Source of the DNA: Streptococcus suis | GTDB lineage: Bacteria; Bacillota; Bacilli; Lactobacillales; Streptococcaceae | Length of the DNA stretch: 64,000 bases | NCBI GenBank assembly: GCA_024583055.1 | Contig: CP102145.1 | Span: 1,302,001-1,366,000, forward strand | Direction of reading: 5' to 3' | Shown: positions 37,655-49,553 of the stretch, in pieces | How positions within the stretch are numbered: position 1 is the first letter of the stretch | How the letters are laid out: each line of letters starts with the position of its first letter | Made by a program: the position numbers and the translations under genes | The notes under the pieces: model-generated | What the model was told of the DNA's origin: nothing | Seen by the model: only the letters and a program-made list of their open reading frames with translations | Database searches by the model: none

Positions 37655-38851
37655 CTAAAACTCCTCCATCTCCACAAAGGAGGCAAGAATAATCTCTTCC
37701 ACATGGTCCACTGAAAGAGTCACAAAAACATTTCCATCCAAGCGACCATGCAACACAGCCTGCTCGCTCATTTCTCTCACCAAATCTTGGACTGGGATAC
37801 CTACTTCAGGCAAGGTCATCGGAATTTCCATCTCATTTTTGAAGAAATGGTAGGTTTTCTCAATAGCCTGTCTAGCCAATTCTTCATCTGAACCTTCTGT
37901 CAGTCCCCAAACATTGCGGGCATAAGTTGCAAATTTCGCATGTGTCGTCGGATCAGTATCAACACAGAATTTCATCCAGCGCGGTGTCAAGACAGCCAAA
38001 CCAATACCGTGCGTAATATCATAATAGGCCGACAATTCATGCTCGATAGCATGGCAAGTCCAGCCGCCCGCACGTCCACTAGCAACCAAGCCATTCAAAG
38101 CCAGGGTCGAGGTCCAAAGCAAGTTGGCACGCGCCTCATAATTTTCTGGTTCTGCAAGAGCCACCGGACCATGTTTGATGGCCGTCTTCAACAAGCCCTC
38201 TGCAATGCTATCCTGAACATCCACTCCAACTGTGCGATTAAAATATTGCTCAAAAAGATGGCTCATCATATCCGCCGTACCAGCTGCCGTCTGCCATTTT
38301 GAAACCGTGTAAGTCAAGGTCGGATCTAAGAAAGAGGCCCGCGGAATGAGCTCCCAGCCACCTGTACCCAATTTTTCATTGGTCTCCATATTGGAAATCA
38401 CAGCCCCACGGTTCATTTCTGTACCAGTTGCCGCCAGCGTCAGAATATCTACAATCGGAACTGCCTGGCCAATCAGGCGAGGATTTTTGACCAAATCCCA
38501 GGCATCACCATCGTAATAAGCTGCCGCAGCCATAACCTTACTGGCATCAACGACTGAACCGCCACCGACAGCCAAAAGCATGTCTAGGCTATTTTCGCGA
38601 ATCAACCTTCCACCTTCACGGACTGAATCTATCCGCGGATTGGGCTCGATACCTGCCAGCTCCACCCACTCAAAATCATTGTCTTTCAGCAAGGCCGTAA
38701 CCTTATCATAGAGACCAGAGCGTTTGATGGAGCCACCACCGTAGACCAAAAGTACCTTCTTGCCGAATTGTTCCAAGACCTCTGGCAATTCAGCTAAGCG
38801 GTCACGTCCGAAACGGATGTCTGTCGGAATCTGTAAACGAAAATTATTCAT
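37655..38851 (-). CDS. Iron-containing alcohol dehydrogenase (butanol/NADH-dependent type)
   Basis: This 398-residue group III dehydrogenase has an NAD(P)-binding motif GGGSVVDASKVMAA near residue 95 and iron ligands expected in the region MSHLFEQYF through CHAIEHELSAYYDITHG (His-x3-His pattern). Homologues (BdhA/YugJ type) reduce aldehydes to alcohols, or act on butyraldehyde or methylglyoxal. Two adjacent ATGs exist; the second (complement of 38849-38851), five bases after AAGGAG, is preferred. A partial cre-like TGAAAACGCT lies at 38889-38898. Confidence 0.88.
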   Translation of the reverse strand: MNNFRLQIPTDIRFGRDRLAELPEVLEQFGKKVLLVYGGGSIKRSGLYDKVTALLKDNDFEWVELAGIEPNPRIDSVREGGRLIRENSLDMLLAVGGGSVVDASKVMAAAAYYDGDAWDLVKNPRLIGQAVPIVDILTLAATGTEMNRGAVISNMETNEKLGTGGWELIPRASFLDPTLTYTVSKWQTAAGTADMMSHLFEQYFNRTVGVDVQDSIAEGLLKTAIKHGPVALAEPENYEARANLLWTSTLALNGLVASGRAGGWTCHAIEHELSAYYDITHGIGLAVLTPRWMKFCVDTDPTTHAKFATYARNVWGLTEGSDEELARQAIEKTYHFFKNEMEIPMTLPEVGIPVQDLVREMSEQAVLHGRLDGNVFVTLSVDHVEEIILASFVEMEEF

Positions 38852-38952
38852 CATGTCTCCTTTCAACGACGAGAAATGTATAAATTAGTGAAAACGCTAC
38901 ACTCTTAGTATATCATTCTTGGCTCCAAAAATCAGCTGCTGTAGATAGGAAA

Positions 38953-38978
38953 GCAAAAAGAGGCCAAGACCTCTTTCC
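38953..38978 (-). terminator. Terminator after the CHAP-protein gene
   Basis: AAAGAGG and CCTCTTT enclose TCTTGG on the minus strand and run into TTGCTT. It lies ten bases past the stop. Confidence 0.8.
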
Positions 38979-38988
38979 TATCCCTTAT

Positions 38989-39579
38989 CTAAGCATCCGC
39001 TGGTGGGTAGATATAGCTAACCGTACCTGCCCCGGTAGTCGTCGGGTTAAACCATCCACGGTAGTTTCCAATGGACATATTGCCATTAAAATTCGATTCC
39101 ATCACCTGAATGGTCCCGTCTGCTGCTACGTCTGTCACATAAGCCACATGTCCATAGCCACCATCTGTCCATACGATAACGGCACCTACCTGAGGAGTTG
39201 TCCCAACCGTATAGCCCTGAGCCGCAGCACTTGCTGCCCAATCACCTCCATTGCCCCAATAGTTACCTACCCATGGCGCTAGCTCCTTTACACCCCAGGT
39301 ACATTGGCCGACTGGATAGGTGTTGGCAGTATAAGTGGTCGTTACAGCGGAACTATAGGTCGTAGAGGCTGTAGAGACCGTCTCCGAAATGACAGCGCTA
39401 CTGCTATCAGCCACTCCAAATGATTGGTAGATTGGAGCTGGATGTTCTCCCAGATAGCGCGGACCATAGGAATCAAAGGTATCTGCACTAGCCGAGGATT
39501 GTCCCAGCATGGCCATACCTGCAACTAAGCTTGCAGCGATTCCCAATTTCAACTTCTTGTTTGCAAAAAATGTATTCAT
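38989..39579 (-). CDS. Secreted CHAP-domain peptidoglycan hydrolase
   Basis: The 196-residue precursor has a signal peptide (residues 1-32, ending SSASA-DT). A Ser/Thr-rich linker follows, then a C-terminal CHAP domain: the nucleophilic cysteine in [11 protein letters not shown], the histidine in [11 protein letters not shown] and the acidic partner in VMESNFNG. Such proteins cut peptidoglycan as amidases or endopeptidases and aid cell separation. There is no LysM or choline-binding module. A decayed copy of the MITE-like repeat lies 20 bases upstream of its start. Confidence 0.88.
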   Translation of the reverse strand: MNTFFANKKLKLGIAASLVAGMAMLGQSSASADTFDSYGPRYLGEHPAPIYQSFGVADSSSAVISETVSTASTTYSSAVTTTYTANTYPVGQCTWGVKELAPWVGNYWGNGGDWAASAAAQGYTVGTTPQVGAVIVWTDGGYGHVAYVTDVAADGTIQVMESNFNGNMSIGNYRGWFNPTTTGAGTVSYIYPPADA

Positions 39580-39599
39580 TTCAATACTTCCTTTCTTCT

Positions 39600-39671
39600 A
39601 GAACCTATATACCCAAGCGAAGCACATTTATATAAAAAATAAAGCTGCCGAGCTATAAAGGTGGGTTCAGA
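39600..39671 (+). repeat. Decayed, internally deleted copy of the MITE-like element
   Basis: GAACCTATATACCCAAGCGA matches the left end of the family (GAACCTATATTCACAAGT), and GCCGAGCTATAAAGGTGGGT matches the right end (GGCGAGCTGTGAATACAGGT). About 85 central bases are missing. Unlike the other three copies, it lies upstream of genes and not at a stop codon. Confidence 0.7.
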
Positions 39672-39764
39672 TATTACCCTATCTATCCTAAGGCAGAAAG
39701 CTTGAAGAAGCCTTAAATAAATATGACAACTGTTACAGCTGACTCACAAGCAGATGACAAACAT

Positions 39765-39772
39765 GTTATAAT
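39765..39772 (+). promoter_or_regulatory. Extended -10 promoter of the alpha/beta hydrolase gene
   Basis: TGTTATAAT is a strong extended -10. The -35 position (TCACAA, 17 bases upstream) is weak. Confidence 0.6.
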
Positions 39773-39797
39773 GGAAAAAATGATTGGAGGAAAGTCT

Positions 39798-40562
39798 ATG
39801 AAACATATAATCTTGATTCACGGAACCTGGTGCGATGGGGCTGTCTGGGGAGAATTTGCCACAAAATTAGAAAAAATGGGAATCATTGTTCACACGCCTA
39901 GCCTGCGCTACCACGACTTACCCTATGAGCAGGTGATGGAAAAGGTTGGTGCCGTCAGCCTGACCGACTACGCTGATGATTTGGTTGCCCTGGTCGAAAG
40001 TCTGGAAGAGCCTCCTCTACTACTAGGGCATTCTCTGGGCTGTCTCTTGGCACAAATGGTCGCCGAGCGCACAGAAATCGCCGGCATGATTCTCATGGGA
40101 CCTGCCCCTACCGCCGACATCTTTGCCCTCTATCCAACCATGATTCGTTGTTTCATCCGCCACTTCCTGCGCTGGGGCTTCTGGAAAAAGCCCATGCCAC
40201 CATACAAGGATGAGTTTTTCACCTATTGCCTCAACGTCCAGGACCCTAGCCTCAAGGAGGATATCTTCAAGACCCTGGTTCCTGAATCCGGCAAGATTTA
40301 CACTCAGATGGCCTTTCCTTTCTTTGACAAAAGCAGAGCAGGCTATGTGGATTTCAGCAAGATTTCGGGTCCAGTCCTGGTCATCACGGGCAGCGAAGAC
40401 AAGATGACCGTATCCGCCATCGCCAGAAAAACAGCTCAGAACTACGCCGAATCAGTGCTCGTGTCCCTAACAGGAGCCGACCACATGTACGAATCCGGCA
40501 AATTCCAAGACAAAACCCTCTCTGTTATCCGCGCCTGGTTGACCGAGAAGAATTTCATCTGA
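39798..40562 (+). CDS. Alpha/beta hydrolase
   Basis: This 254-residue enzyme has an oxyanion-hole region ILIHGTWCDGAVW at the start, a nucleophile elbow GHSLGCLLAQ with catalytic serine near residue 87, an acid in VITGSEDKM and a histidine in GADHMYE. The substrate is unknown, with esterase or lipase activity likely. GGAGG lies six to seven bases before the ATG at 39798; 25 upstream codons in the frame precede the promoter and are not translated. It is transcribed divergently from the CHAP gene. Confidence 0.87.
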   Translation: MKHIILIHGTWCDGAVWGEFATKLEKMGIIVHTPSLRYHDLPYEQVMEKVGAVSLTDYADDLVALVESLEEPPLLLGHSLGCLLAQMVAERTEIAGMILMGPAPTADIFALYPTMIRCFIRHFLRWGFWKKPMPPYKDEFFTYCLNVQDPSLKEDIFKTLVPESGKIYTQMAFPFFDKSRAGYVDFSKISGPVLVITGSEDKMTVSAIARKTAQNYAESVLVSLTGADHMYESGKFQDKTLSVIRAWLTEKNFI

Positions 40563-40665
40563 TTCCCCACACCAATTGCGCTTAGGTTTCTCAAAAATAT
40601 AGTAGATTATTTGACGGTTTTAAAGTATAATAAGCTAGTACGTAAAATCAGAAAGTTCCGCAAGC

Positions 40666-41817
40666 ATGAAGCAATCTATCAAATCAAACATCCGAAAACG
40701 AAAAATACAAAGACCCCTATGGAAAAAATTAGCCATTGGACTCCTGGTCCCCCTATTGGCCCTGGGACTTTGGTACTCTGTCAGTCTGGCCAATTACTAT
40801 CTCCAAGCACATCTGACAGAAAGATTTCCCCAGCATGTGCAAGAAATTTACTTCATTCTCTTCGCCCTGCTCTATAGTGGCCTTGTTCTGGTCCTGTCTT
40901 TCTCGCTCTGGCTCTGGTGGAAAGTCATTTTTGACGAAAAATTCACCTGGTGGAAACCAGCTTCCTTACTGGTCGTCTGGCTACCCGTCTTTCCAGTCTT
41001 CTACCTTGTTAAACAAGAGGCCAGACAGATTATCCCAAAGTCTCCACAGGTCATTTCCCACCGGGCCCTCAACGGTCCTAGCGCAGTTGAAAATAGTCTC
41101 GAGGCCTTCCAAATTTCCAGCAAAAGCAAGTTTGACTACATTGAAATTGACATCTGGGAAACAGCAGATTTGGAATATGTGGTCTTTCACGACCCTAATC
41201 TATCCGGCTGGACAGGGCTCCACTATCGGCCACACGACCTGCCCTTAAGCACTCTAACCAACATTAGCTTGACCGATCAAGAGGGGCACACAGCCCATAT
41301 CGCCAGCTTTGATCAGATTCTGACAGAGGCCGAAAAGTCTGGTCAAAAGCTCCTGATTGATTTCAAAACTTCTGAGCTAGACAGTCCACAGATTGTAGAA
41401 AACTTTCTAGGAAAATACCAACAGCGGTTAGAGCAAGGCCAGCATCAACTACAAACAGCTGACCAAGAATTTATGAAGAGAGTCCTCAGCCACTCACCTA
41501 AATTTGAAACAGTCTTGATTATGAATTCCATCCTTGAGGAGCAATTTCCAGGTCTGACTGGATTCAGCGTCCCTTTGAGCGACCTGTCTCCCGAATTACA
41601 TGATTACATCAAAGCCTCCAAGAAATTTCTCTATGTATGGACAGTCAATGATGAAGCTGGCGTGACCCAGGCAGATGATTTAGCGGTTGATGGCATCATT
41701 TCAGACTTTCCTGGCAAGACCCAAGACCAACTAAACCACACCTTGGTGTATTCTAAGTACAAGGATTATTATCACAAGCAATTGGAGAACCTTCTCATCT
41801 TTCCAAGCTTAAAATAA
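40666..41817 (+). CDS. Membrane-anchored glycerophosphodiester phosphodiesterase
   Basis: The 383-residue protein has three hydrophobic segments in residues 20-115, then an extracytoplasmic GDPD domain. ISHRALNGPSAVENSLEAF carries the catalytic His and the Glu-Asn pair, YIEIDIWETADLEYVVFHDP the metal Glu/Asp and second His, and LLIDFKT and YVWTVND follow. GDPD enzymes release glycerol-3-phosphate from phosphodiesters, possibly from teichoic acids or lipids here. The usual HRG is HRA. It has its own terminator. Confidence 0.85.
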   Translation: MKQSIKSNIRKRKIQRPLWKKLAIGLLVPLLALGLWYSVSLANYYLQAHLTERFPQHVQEIYFILFALLYSGLVLVLSFSLWLWWKVIFDEKFTWWKPASLLVVWLPVFPVFYLVKQEARQIIPKSPQVISHRALNGPSAVENSLEAFQISSKSKFDYIEIDIWETADLEYVVFHDPNLSGWTGLHYRPHDLPLSTLTNISLTDQEGHTAHIASFDQILTEAEKSGQKLLIDFKTSELDSPQIVENFLGKYQQRLEQGQHQLQTADQEFMKRVLSHSPKFETVLIMNSILEEQFPGLTGFSVPLSDLSPELHDYIKASKKFLYVWTVNDEAGVTQADDLAVDGIISDFPGKTQDQLNHTLVYSKYKDYYHKQLENLLIFPSLK

Positions 41818-41832
41818 AGACAGCATAGTAGC

Positions 41833-41864
41833 AATCAGGTGGACACCATCTGGTTGTTTTTTTT
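41833..41864 (+). terminator. Terminator after the GDPD gene
   Basis: AATCAGGTGG and CCATCTGGTT pair with two wobbles and are followed by eight T residues. Confidence 0.88.
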
Positions 41865-41876
41865 GAACAGGTTACA

Positions 41877-41902
41877 CAAAAAGAGAAGACCAAACGGTCT
41901 TC
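41877..41902 (-). terminator. Terminator after rpoC
   Basis: On the minus strand GAAGACC, GTTT and GGTCTTC are followed by TCTTTTTG. It lies 12 bases past the rpoC stop and faces the GDPD terminator. Confidence 0.88.
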
Positions 41903-41914
41903 CCTTAAAGCTTA

Positions 41915-44900
41915 TTATTCAGTTACAGCTTCAAGCTCTGCTTCTGCTGCAAGTTCTTCGGCTACTGTATCTTCAATGATTTCAACTTCATTGACTGCTT
42001 GTGGTTCAAGATTACGGTAGCGGGCCATACCTGTACCTGCTGGGATAATCTTACCGATAATAACGTTCTCTTTAAGACCGAGAAGGTTATCACGTTTACC
42101 ACGGATGGCAGCATCTGTCAGGACACGAGTTGTTTCCTGGAAGGATGCGGCAGACAAGAATGAGTTGGTTTCAAGAGAGGCTTTGGTAATACCCATAAGA
42201 ACTGGACGAGCTGTTGCCGGAATGCCACCTGCAATAACCACGTCAGCATTGGCATCTGTAAAGTCTGTGATGTCCATAAGGGTACCCATGAGAAGATCTG
42301 TATCACCTGGATCCATGACACGAACTTTACGAAGCATTTGACGAACCATTACCTCAATGTGCTTGTCGCCGATTTCTACACCCTGGCTACGGTAAACTTT
42401 TTGAACCTCAGAAAGAAGATAAGTTTCAACCGCCAAGACATCACGGACTTCAAGCAAGCGTTTCGGTTGGATAGAACCTTCGGTAAGGGCTGCTCCACGC
42501 GCAACTTGGTCACCAACTTCAACTTTCATACGGGCTGTAAATGGAACCACATATTCGCCTTCGCCAGTTTTACCCTTAACAAAGACTTTCTTGGTACGCG
42601 TTGCCGCATCTTCTTCAATCGCTGTAACTTCACCTTTGACCTCAGTGATAACCGCTTCCCCTTTCGGATTGCGGGCTTCAAAGATCTCTTGAACACGAGG
42701 AAGACCTTGCGTGATATCGCTGTTTGAGGCTACACCACCCGTGTGGAAGGTACGCATTGTAAGCTGTGTACCAGGCTCACCGATAGATTGGGCTGCAATC
42801 GTACCAACTGCTTCACCCACTTCAACCGCATCACCTGTCGCCAAGTTGATACCGTAACAATGACGGCAGACTCCATGACGAGTATTACATGTAAATACGC
42901 TACGGATGGTTACTTGTTCAACACCAGCATTGACAATATCACGAGCAATATCTTCGGTAATCAATTGGTTTGGACCGATGATGACTGCACCAGTTTCAGG
43001 ATGTTTAACCGTTTTCTTAGTGTAACGACCTTGCAAACGCTCTTCAAGTGGCTCGATCATTTCCTTGCCATCTGTGATCGAACGGATGTCAAGACCACGG
43101 TCTGTTCCACAGTCGTCTTCACGGATAATAACATCTTGGGCAACGTCAACCAAACGACGAGTCAAGTAACCTGAGTCGGCTGTCTTCAAGGCCGTATCCG
43201 TCATACCCTTACGGGCACCGTGAGTAGAGAAGAACATTTCCAATACAGAAAGACCTTCACGGAAGTTAGACAAGATTGGCAATTCCATGATACGTCCGTT
43301 CGGAGCTGACATCAGACCACGCATACCGGCCAACTGGGAGAAGTTGGAAATGTTACCACGGGCACCAGAGTCCATCATCATAACGATTGGGTTCTTAGGA
43401 TCTTGTTTTTCAACCAGACGTTTTTCCAATTTTTCCTTAGCTGAACGCCATTCATCTGTAACTGCTGCATAACGCTCATCGTCAGTAATCATACCACGAC
43501 GGAATTGTTTCTTGATTTGTTCGACACGTTCGTGAGATTCTTCAATGATTTCAGCCTTGTTGTCGATAACTGGGATATCGGCAATACCCACTGTCAAACC
43601 AGCGAGTGTTGAGTGATAGTAACCTAAGTCTTTCAAACGGTCAAGTAGGGCTGATGTTTCAGTTGTACGGAAACGCTTGAAGATTTCAGCGATGATGTTC
43701 CCAAGATTTTTCTTCTTGAATGGTGGATTGATTGGCAATTCTGCAATAGCAGCCTTGATATCTGATCCTGGTTCCAAGAAGTATTTATCAGGAGTTCCTT
43801 CTGTCAAGTTAGCGTTGTTTGGCTCTTGCAAGTATGGAAGACCTTCTGGCATAATCGCGTTAAACAAGATTTTTCCGACAGTTGTCATCATAATCTTGTG
43901 CTTTTGGTTGTCTTTCCATGGCTTGTCCAAGCTATCTGTTGCAATACCAACACGGGTATGCAAGTGAACATAGCCATTGCGGTAAGCCATAACCGCTTCA
44001 TCCGCATCCTTGAAGACCATACCCTCGCCTTCGCGACCAGCATCTTCCATGGTCAAGTAGTAGTTACCCAAGACCATATCCTGAGACGGTGTTACGACTG
44101 GTTTACCATCTTTAGGGTTAAGGATGTGCTCAGCAGCCAGCATAAGGATACGCGCTTCTGCCTGCGCTTCTTCTGACAATGGAACGTGAATGGCCATCTG
44201 GTCACCGTCAAAGTCGGCGTTGTAGGCTTCACAGACAAGCGGGTGCAAGCGAAGAGCCTTACCGTCAATGAGGACTGGCTCAAAAGCCTGAATCCCCAAA
44301 CGGTGAAGGGTAGGTGCGCGGTTCAAAAGAACTGGGTGTTCTTTGATCACTTCTTCCAAGATATCCCAAATACGGTCATCACCACGCTCAATCAAACGTT
44401 TTGCAGCTTTTACGTTACCAGCAATATCACGGGCAACGATTTCACGCATGACAAACGGTTTGAAGAGCTCGATCGCCATTTCGCGTGGCACACCACATTG
44501 GTACATTTTAAGCGTTGGACCAACGGCGATAACGGAACGTCCTGAGAAGTCAACACGCTTACCAAGCAAGTTTTGACGGAAACGTCCTTGCTTACCTTTA
44601 AGCATGTGGCTGAGTGATTTAAGTGGACGGCTACCTGGTCCAGTGATTGGACGACCACGGCGACCGTTGTCAATCAAAGCATCCACAGCTTCTTGGAGCA
44701 TACGTTTTTCGTTTTGTACGATGATTCCTGGGGCATTAAGTTCCAAGAGACGAGCCAAACGGTTGTTACGGTTGATTACACGGCGATAGAGTTCGTTCAA
44801 GTCAGATGCGGCAAAACGGCCACCATCCAACTGAACCATTGGACGCAAATCTGGCGGAATAACTGGAAGGATATTGAGAATCATCCATTCTGGCTTGTTA

Positions 44901-45562
44901 CCAGATTTGTAGAAGGCATCCAATACATCCAAGCGACGAACTGCTTTAATGCGTTTTTGACCAGAAGCTGTTTTCAATTCTTCTTTCAAAGCTGCGATTT
45001 CTTTTGGAAGATCGACTTGCTTCAAGAGGTCTTGAATCGCTTCTGCCCCCATTTTGGCAACGAATGAACCATAGCCGAATTCACGCAAACGCTCGCGGTA
45101 TTCGCGCTCTGTCATGATAGACTTGTGCTCAAGCGGTGTATCTTTCGGATCAATCACCACATAAGCTGCGAAGTAAATAACTTCTTCAAGCGCACGTGGG
45201 CTCATATCCAAGGTCAAGCCCATACGGCTTGGAATACCTTTGAAATACCAGATGTGTGAGATTGGAGCTTTCAACTCAATATGGCCCATACGCTCACGGC
45301 GGACTTTTGCACGAGTTACTTCCACACCACAGCGGTCACAAGTGATCCCTTTATAACGGATACGCTTGTATTTACCACATGAACACTCCCAGTCTTTTGT
45401 TGGACCAAAGATCACTTCATCAAAAAGTCCATCACGTTCTGGTTTTAGTGTACGATAGTTGATTGTTTCAGGTTTTTTAACCTCACCGTAAGACCATGAA
45501 CGAACCTTACTTGGTGAAGCTAACGTGATTTGCATACTTTTAAATCGATTTACGTCAACCAC
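41915..45562 (-). CDS. rpoC: RNA polymerase subunit beta-prime
   Basis: This 1215-residue catalytic subunit has the N-terminal zinc-binding [20 protein letters not shown], the active-site [15 protein letters not shown] near residue 450 coordinating Mg, and the second zinc site region [13 protein letters not shown]. The start codon is GTG (complement of 45560-45562) with GAAAGGG upstream. The acidic C-terminal tail is normal in streptococci. It is the second gene of the rpoBC operon, 155 bases after rpoB, and ends at a terminator. Confidence 0.98.
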   Translation of the reverse strand: MVDVNRFKSMQITLASPSKVRSWSYGEVKKPETINYRTLKPERDGLFDEVIFGPTKDWECSCGKYKRIRYKGITCDRCGVEVTRAKVRRERMGHIELKAPISHIWYFKGIPSRMGLTLDMSPRALEEVIYFAAYVVIDPKDTPLEHKSIMTEREYRERLREFGYGSFVAKMGAEAIQDLLKQVDLPKEIAALKEELKTASGQKRIKAVRRLDVLDAFYKSGNKPEWMILNILPVIPPDLRPMVQLDGGRFAASDLNELYRRVINRNNRLARLLELNAPGIIVQNEKRMLQEAVDALIDNGRRGRPITGPGSRPLKSLSHMLKGKQGRFRQNLLGKRVDFSGRSVIAVGPTLKMYQCGVPREMAIELFKPFVMREIVARDIAGNVKAAKRLIERGDDRIWDILEEVIKEHPVLLNRAPTLHRLGIQAFEPVLIDGKALRLHPLVCEAYNADFDGDQMAIHVPLSEEAQAEARILMLAAEHILNPKDGKPVVTPSQDMVLGNYYLTMEDAGREGEGMVFKDADEAVMAYRNGYVHLHTRVGIATDSLDKPWKDNQKHKIMMTTVGKILFNAIMPEGLPYLQEPNNANLTEGTPDKYFLEPGSDIKAAIAELPINPPFKKKNLGNIIAEIFKRFRTTETSALLDRLKDLGYYHSTLAGLTVGIADIPVIDNKAEIIEESHERVEQIKKQFRRGMITDDERYAAVTDEWRSAKEKLEKRLVEKQDPKNPIVMMMDSGARGNISNFSQLAGMRGLMSAPNGRIMELPILSNFREGLSVLEMFFSTHGARKGMTDTALKTADSGYLTRRLVDVAQDVIIREDDCGTDRGLDIRSITDGKEMIEPLEERLQGRYTKKTVKHPETGAVIIGPNQLITEDIARDIVNAGVEQVTIRSVFTCNTRHGVCRHCYGINLATGDAVEVGEAVGTIAAQSIGEPGTQLTMRTFHTGGVASNSDITQGLPRVQEIFEARNPKGEAVITEVKGEVTAIEEDAATRTKKVFVKGKTGEGEYVVPFTARMKVEVGDQVARGAALTEGSIQPKRLLEVRDVLAVETYLLSEVQKVYRSQGVEIGDKHIEVMVRQMLRKVRVMDPGDTDLLMGTLMDITDFTDANADVVIAGGIPATARPVLMGITKASLETNSFLSAASFQETTRVLTDAAIRGKRDNLLGLKENVIIGKIIPAGTGMARYRNLEPQAVNEVEIIEDTVAEELAAEAELEAVTE

Positions 45563-45717
45563 TAATAATCCCTTTCTTTTCTTGTGAGAGGTGGATGAGT
45601 CACACCTCGGATTCTTGAATAACCGACAAAGTTGCTAGACTGACTAGCACCAGACAGACTAGGCGATCCCAGTTGATACAAAATCAAGCAAGGACCTCCC
45701 CCTAGCATCCTATCTGA

Positions 45718-48700
45718 TTATTCTTTGTCTTCTGCTTCTTCTGCTGCAAAGGCTGCCGCTGCGTCAGCTGCTGCTTTTGCACGTGCTTTTTCAAGATCAT
45801 CTACGTGGATGATATCATCATCTTCACCTTCATCAAGGTCACGCAATTCTACTTCGTTATCATCTTCATCAAGGACACGCATATCCAAACCAAGTGATTG
45901 CAATTCTTTGACAAGAACGCGGAATGATTCTGGAACGCCTGGTTTTGGAATTGGTTTGCCTTTTGTGATGGCTTCATAGGCTTTCAGACGGCCTGTCACA
46001 TCATCTGACTTGTAGGTCAAGATTTCTTGTAGGACGTTTGAAGCACCGTAGGCTTCAAGGGCCCAAACCTCCATCTCACCGAAACGCTGACCACCAAACT
46101 GAGCCTTACCTCCGAGTGGCTGTTGGGTAACGAGTGAGTATGGTCCGACTGAGCGGGCATGAAGTTTATCATCAACCATGTGGTGAAGCTTGATCATGTA
46201 CATGACACCGACAGACACACGGTTATCAAATGGCTCACCGGTACGTCCATCGTAAAGAATGGTCTTGGCATCTGAATCCATACCCGCTTCTTTAACGGTT
46301 GACCAAAGATCTTCTGAGCTTGCACCATCGAAAACTGGTGTTGCAATATGGATACCCAAGTTACGAGCCGCCATACCCAAGTGGAGTTCCATAACCTGAC
46401 CGATGTTCATACGAGATGGCACCCCGAGTGGGTTCAACATGATATCAACTGGCGTTCCGTCTGGAAGATACGGCATATCCTCAACAGGAACAATACGTGA
46501 AACGACACCCTTGTTACCGTGACGACCGGCCATCTTATCTCCGACCTTGATCTTACGTTTTTGAGCGATGTAGACACGAACCAGCATGTTAACACCTGAT
46601 TGCAATTCATCACCGTTGGCACGAGTAAAGATTTTCACATCACGAACGACACCATCGGCACCGTGAGGTACACGAAGAGAGGTATCACGTACTTCACGTG
46701 ACTTGTCACCGAAGATAGCGTGCAAAAGACGCTCTTCAGCAGAAAGATCTTTTTCACCTTTTGGTGTAACTTTACCAACAAGGATATCGCCTTCTTTAAC
46801 TTCCGCACCGATATGGATAATACCCATTTCGTCCAAGTTGCGAAGAGCATCTTCACCAACGTTTGGAATTTCGCGTGTGATTTCTTCAGGGCCTAACTTG
46901 GTATCGCGGGTTTCTGATTCGTATTCTTCCAAGTGAACAGATGTATAGACATCTTCTTTCACCAGACGCTCAGACATGATAACCGCATCCTCGAAGTTAT
47001 AACCTTCCCAGGTCATGTAGGCAACGATTGGGTTTTGACCGAGGGCCATTTCCCCACGTTCCATAGAAGGACCATCTGCGATAAAGTCGCCTTTTTCAAC
47101 GACATCGCCTACTTTTACAAGGGTACGTTGGTTATAGGCTGTACCAGAGTTTGAACGGCGGAATTTTTGAATGCTATAAACATCCAAGGAACCATCTTCA
47201 CGGCGTACTTCTACCTTGTCCGCATCTGCATAAGTTACCTTACCATCATGTTGAGCAATAACTGCCGCACCTGAGTCATGAGCAGCCTGATACTCCATAC
47301 CAGTACCAACGTAAGGTGCTTTTGGATCAATCAATGGAACAGCCTGACGTTGCATGTTGGCACCCATGAGGGCACGGTTGGAGTCATCGTTTTCCAAGAA
47401 AGGAATACATGCTGTCGCAACAGCAACTACCTGTTTCGGTGAAACGTCCATGAAGTCCGCTGAATCTGCTGGGAACTCTTGGTTATTACCTTGGTGACGT
47501 CCCATAACGATTTTATCAACGAAACGGTTGTTTTCATCAAGTGGTGATGTTGATTGGGCTACGATGTAGGCATCTTCTTCATCTGCTGTCAACCAAACGA
47601 TTTCGTTCGTTACTGTACCAGTTGCACGGTCGATCTTGCGGTATGGTGTTTGGATGAAACCATACTTGTTGAGGTGACCATAAGAAGACAAGTTGTTGAT
47701 CAAACCGATGTTTGGTCCCTCAGGCGTTTCAATCGGACACATACGACCATAGTGAGTGTAGTGAACATCTCGAACCTCATAACCAGCGCGGTCACGGGTC
47801 AAACCACCAGGTCCCAAGGCTGACAAACGGCGTTTGTGAGACAACTCGGAAAGTGGGTTGTGTTGGTCCATGAACTGTGACAACTGAGATGAACCAAAGA
47901 ATTCTTTGATTGCAGCTGTAACAGGGCGGATATTGATGATTTGTTGTGGCGTCAATACTTCATTGTCTTGAACAGACATACGCTCACGCAAGTTACGTTC
48001 CATACGGGTCAAACCGATACGGACCTGGTTGGCAAGCAATTCACCAACGGCACGAATACGACGGTTACCCAAATGGTCAATATCATCTACACGACCAAGA
48101 CCTTCAGCCAAGTTGAGGAAGTAGCTCATCTCTGCCAAGATATCCGCAGGTGTTACTGTACGTACGTTTTCTGCTGGATTGGCATTACCAATCACTGTTA
48201 CAACACGGTCTGGATCTTTTGGTGCCACAATCTTGAATTTCTGCAAAAGAACTGGCTCAAGAAGAACAGCGTTGTCATTTGGAATGTATTCAACAAGGTT
48301 GAGTTCGTCGAATTGAGCTTCTACTTTTTCAAGCACATCACGGCTCAAGACTGTACCTGCTTCCAAGACGATTTCGCCTGTCTCACCGTTAATCACATGC
48401 TCAGCAAGTGTTTGGTTGAGCAAACGAGTACGGAGGTTGAGTTTTTTATTAATCTTGTAACGACCAACAGGTGCCAAGTCGTAACGACGTGGGTCAAAGA
48501 AACGAGCTGTCAAAAGGCTACGAGAACTTTCAGCTGTCTTTGGTTCACCTGGACGAAGACGCTCATAGATTTCCTTGAGGGCTTCATCTGTACGAGAATC
48601 CGCTGGATTTTTATGAATATCTTTCTCAATAGTGTTGCGAACCAATTCGCTATCACCAAAGATGTCAAAGATTTCATCATCACCTGAGAAACCAAGTGCA

Positions 48701-49290
48701 CGTACAAGCGTTGTAAATGGAATTTTACGCGTACGGTCGATACGAGTATAAGCAATGTCTTTTGAATCTGTTTCCAATTCCAACCATGCTCCACGGTTAG
48801 GAATAACCGTTGAACCATAACCAACCTTACCGTTCTTATCAACTTTATCGTTGAAATAAACACCTGGTGAACGAACCAACTGAGAAACGATGATACGCTC
48901 TGCACCGTTGATGATGAAGGTACCCATTTCAGTCATGATTGGAAACTCACCGAAGAAAACTTCCTGAGTCTTAATCTCGCCAGTTTCCTTATTCACAAGA
49001 CGGAAGGTTACATAAATTGGAGCTGAGTAGTTGGCATCGTGTGCACGCGCCTCTTCCAAAGTATATTTTGGTTGCTTCAACTCATAACCCACAAATTCCA
49101 ATTCCATGGTATCTGTGAAGTTTGAAACTGGAAGTACATCTTCAAAGACCTCTTTCAAACCATAATCTAAAAAGTCTTGGAAAGAGTCCGTTTGGATTTC
49201 AATCAAATTTGGTAAATCAAGAACTTCCTTGATTCTTGAAAAACTACGACGGGTACGGTGCTTACCGTACTGAACTTCATGTCCTGCCAA
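45718..49290 (-). CDS. rpoB: RNA polymerase subunit beta
   Basis: This 1190-residue subunit contains the rifampicin-region residues in [20 protein letters not shown] and the later [21 protein letters not shown] and [13 protein letters not shown] motifs. The start is TTG (complement of 49288-49290), seven bases after GGAG; an ATG four codons later has no site. The Ala/Glu-rich acidic tail is typical of streptococci. The promoter lies 260 bases upstream, with a terminator hairpin in the leader. Confidence 0.98.
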   Translation of the reverse strand: MAGHEVQYGKHRTRRSFSRIKEVLDLPNLIEIQTDSFQDFLDYGLKEVFEDVLPVSNFTDTMELEFVGYELKQPKYTLEEARAHDANYSAPIYVTFRLVNKETGEIKTQEVFFGEFPIMTEMGTFIINGAERIIVSQLVRSPGVYFNDKVDKNGKVGYGSTVIPNRGAWLELETDSKDIAYTRIDRTRKIPFTTLVRALGFSGDDEIFDIFGDSELVRNTIEKDIHKNPADSRTDEALKEIYERLRPGEPKTAESSRSLLTARFFDPRRYDLAPVGRYKINKKLNLRTRLLNQTLAEHVINGETGEIVLEAGTVLSRDVLEKVEAQFDELNLVEYIPNDNAVLLEPVLLQKFKIVAPKDPDRVVTVIGNANPAENVRTVTPADILAEMSYFLNLAEGLGRVDDIDHLGNRRIRAVGELLANQVRIGLTRMERNLRERMSVQDNEVLTPQQIINIRPVTAAIKEFFGSSQLSQFMDQHNPLSELSHKRRLSALGPGGLTRDRAGYEVRDVHYTHYGRMCPIETPEGPNIGLINNLSSYGHLNKYGFIQTPYRKIDRATGTVTNEIVWLTADEEDAYIVAQSTSPLDENNRFVDKIVMGRHQGNNQEFPADSADFMDVSPKQVVAVATACIPFLENDDSNRALMGANMQRQAVPLIDPKAPYVGTGMEYQAAHDSGAAVIAQHDGKVTYADADKVEVRREDGSLDVYSIQKFRRSNSGTAYNQRTLVKVGDVVEKGDFIADGPSMERGEMALGQNPIVAYMTWEGYNFEDAVIMSERLVKEDVYTSVHLEEYESETRDTKLGPEEITREIPNVGEDALRNLDEMGIIHIGAEVKEGDILVGKVTPKGEKDLSAEERLLHAIFGDKSREVRDTSLRVPHGADGVVRDVKIFTRANGDELQSGVNMLVRVYIAQKRKIKVGDKMAGRHGNKGVVSRIVPVEDMPYLPDGTPVDIMLNPLGVPSRMNIGQVMELHLGMAARNLGIHIATPVFDGASSEDLWSTVKEAGMDSDAKTILYDGRTGEPFDNRVSVGVMYMIKLHHMVDDKLHARSVGPYSLVTQQPLGGKAQFGGQRFGEMEVWALEAYGASNVLQEILTYKSDDVTGRLKAYEAITKGKPIPKPGVPESFRVLVKELQSLGLDMRVLDEDDNEVELRDLDEGEDDDIIHVDDLEKARAKAAADAAAAFAAEEAEDKE

Positions 49291-49452
49291 AAGTTTTCTC
49301 CTTTGTAATAAGATACGAGACCGTCAAGCTACTCGCTATCCGGTCGAGTTTTATCTATCGCCAGCCCTAGCGAGCTAGCTTTTGTCCTTTTTCTGAATAT
49401 TTAGAATCTTTAAGAATACATTACAATTCCTAAAAATCCATCAAATAGACAC

Positions 49453-49498
49453 AAAAAGAGCAGCTAAATCTTCCTTTGAAAAGTGTGATTTAACTGCT
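49453..49498 (-). terminator. Intrinsic terminator within the rpoB leader
   Basis: AGCAGTTAAATC and GATTTAGCTGCT pair with one wobble on the minus strand and run into CTTTTTG. It lies between the rpoB promoter (49554-49582) and rpoB, past the end of pbp1b. It can end the pbp1b transcript and may attenuate rpoBC. Confidence 0.8.
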
Positions 49499-49553
49499 GC
49501 AAGTCTTGTTTGGACAAGATTTCAAACAAGACAGACGACAAATTATTTATAAA

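Noticed and set aside
38885..38905. cre site upstream of the alcohol dehydrogenase gene
   Set aside because: Only the left half TGAAAACGCT fits; the right half departs at the conserved positions, so it was not listed as a site.
47941..48687. Long plus-strand frame (248 codons) antisense to rpoB
   Set aside because: It is a shadow of the conserved rpoB coding sequence. It is rich in Cys, Trp and Phe, has no ribosome site, and rpoB on the other strand is certain.
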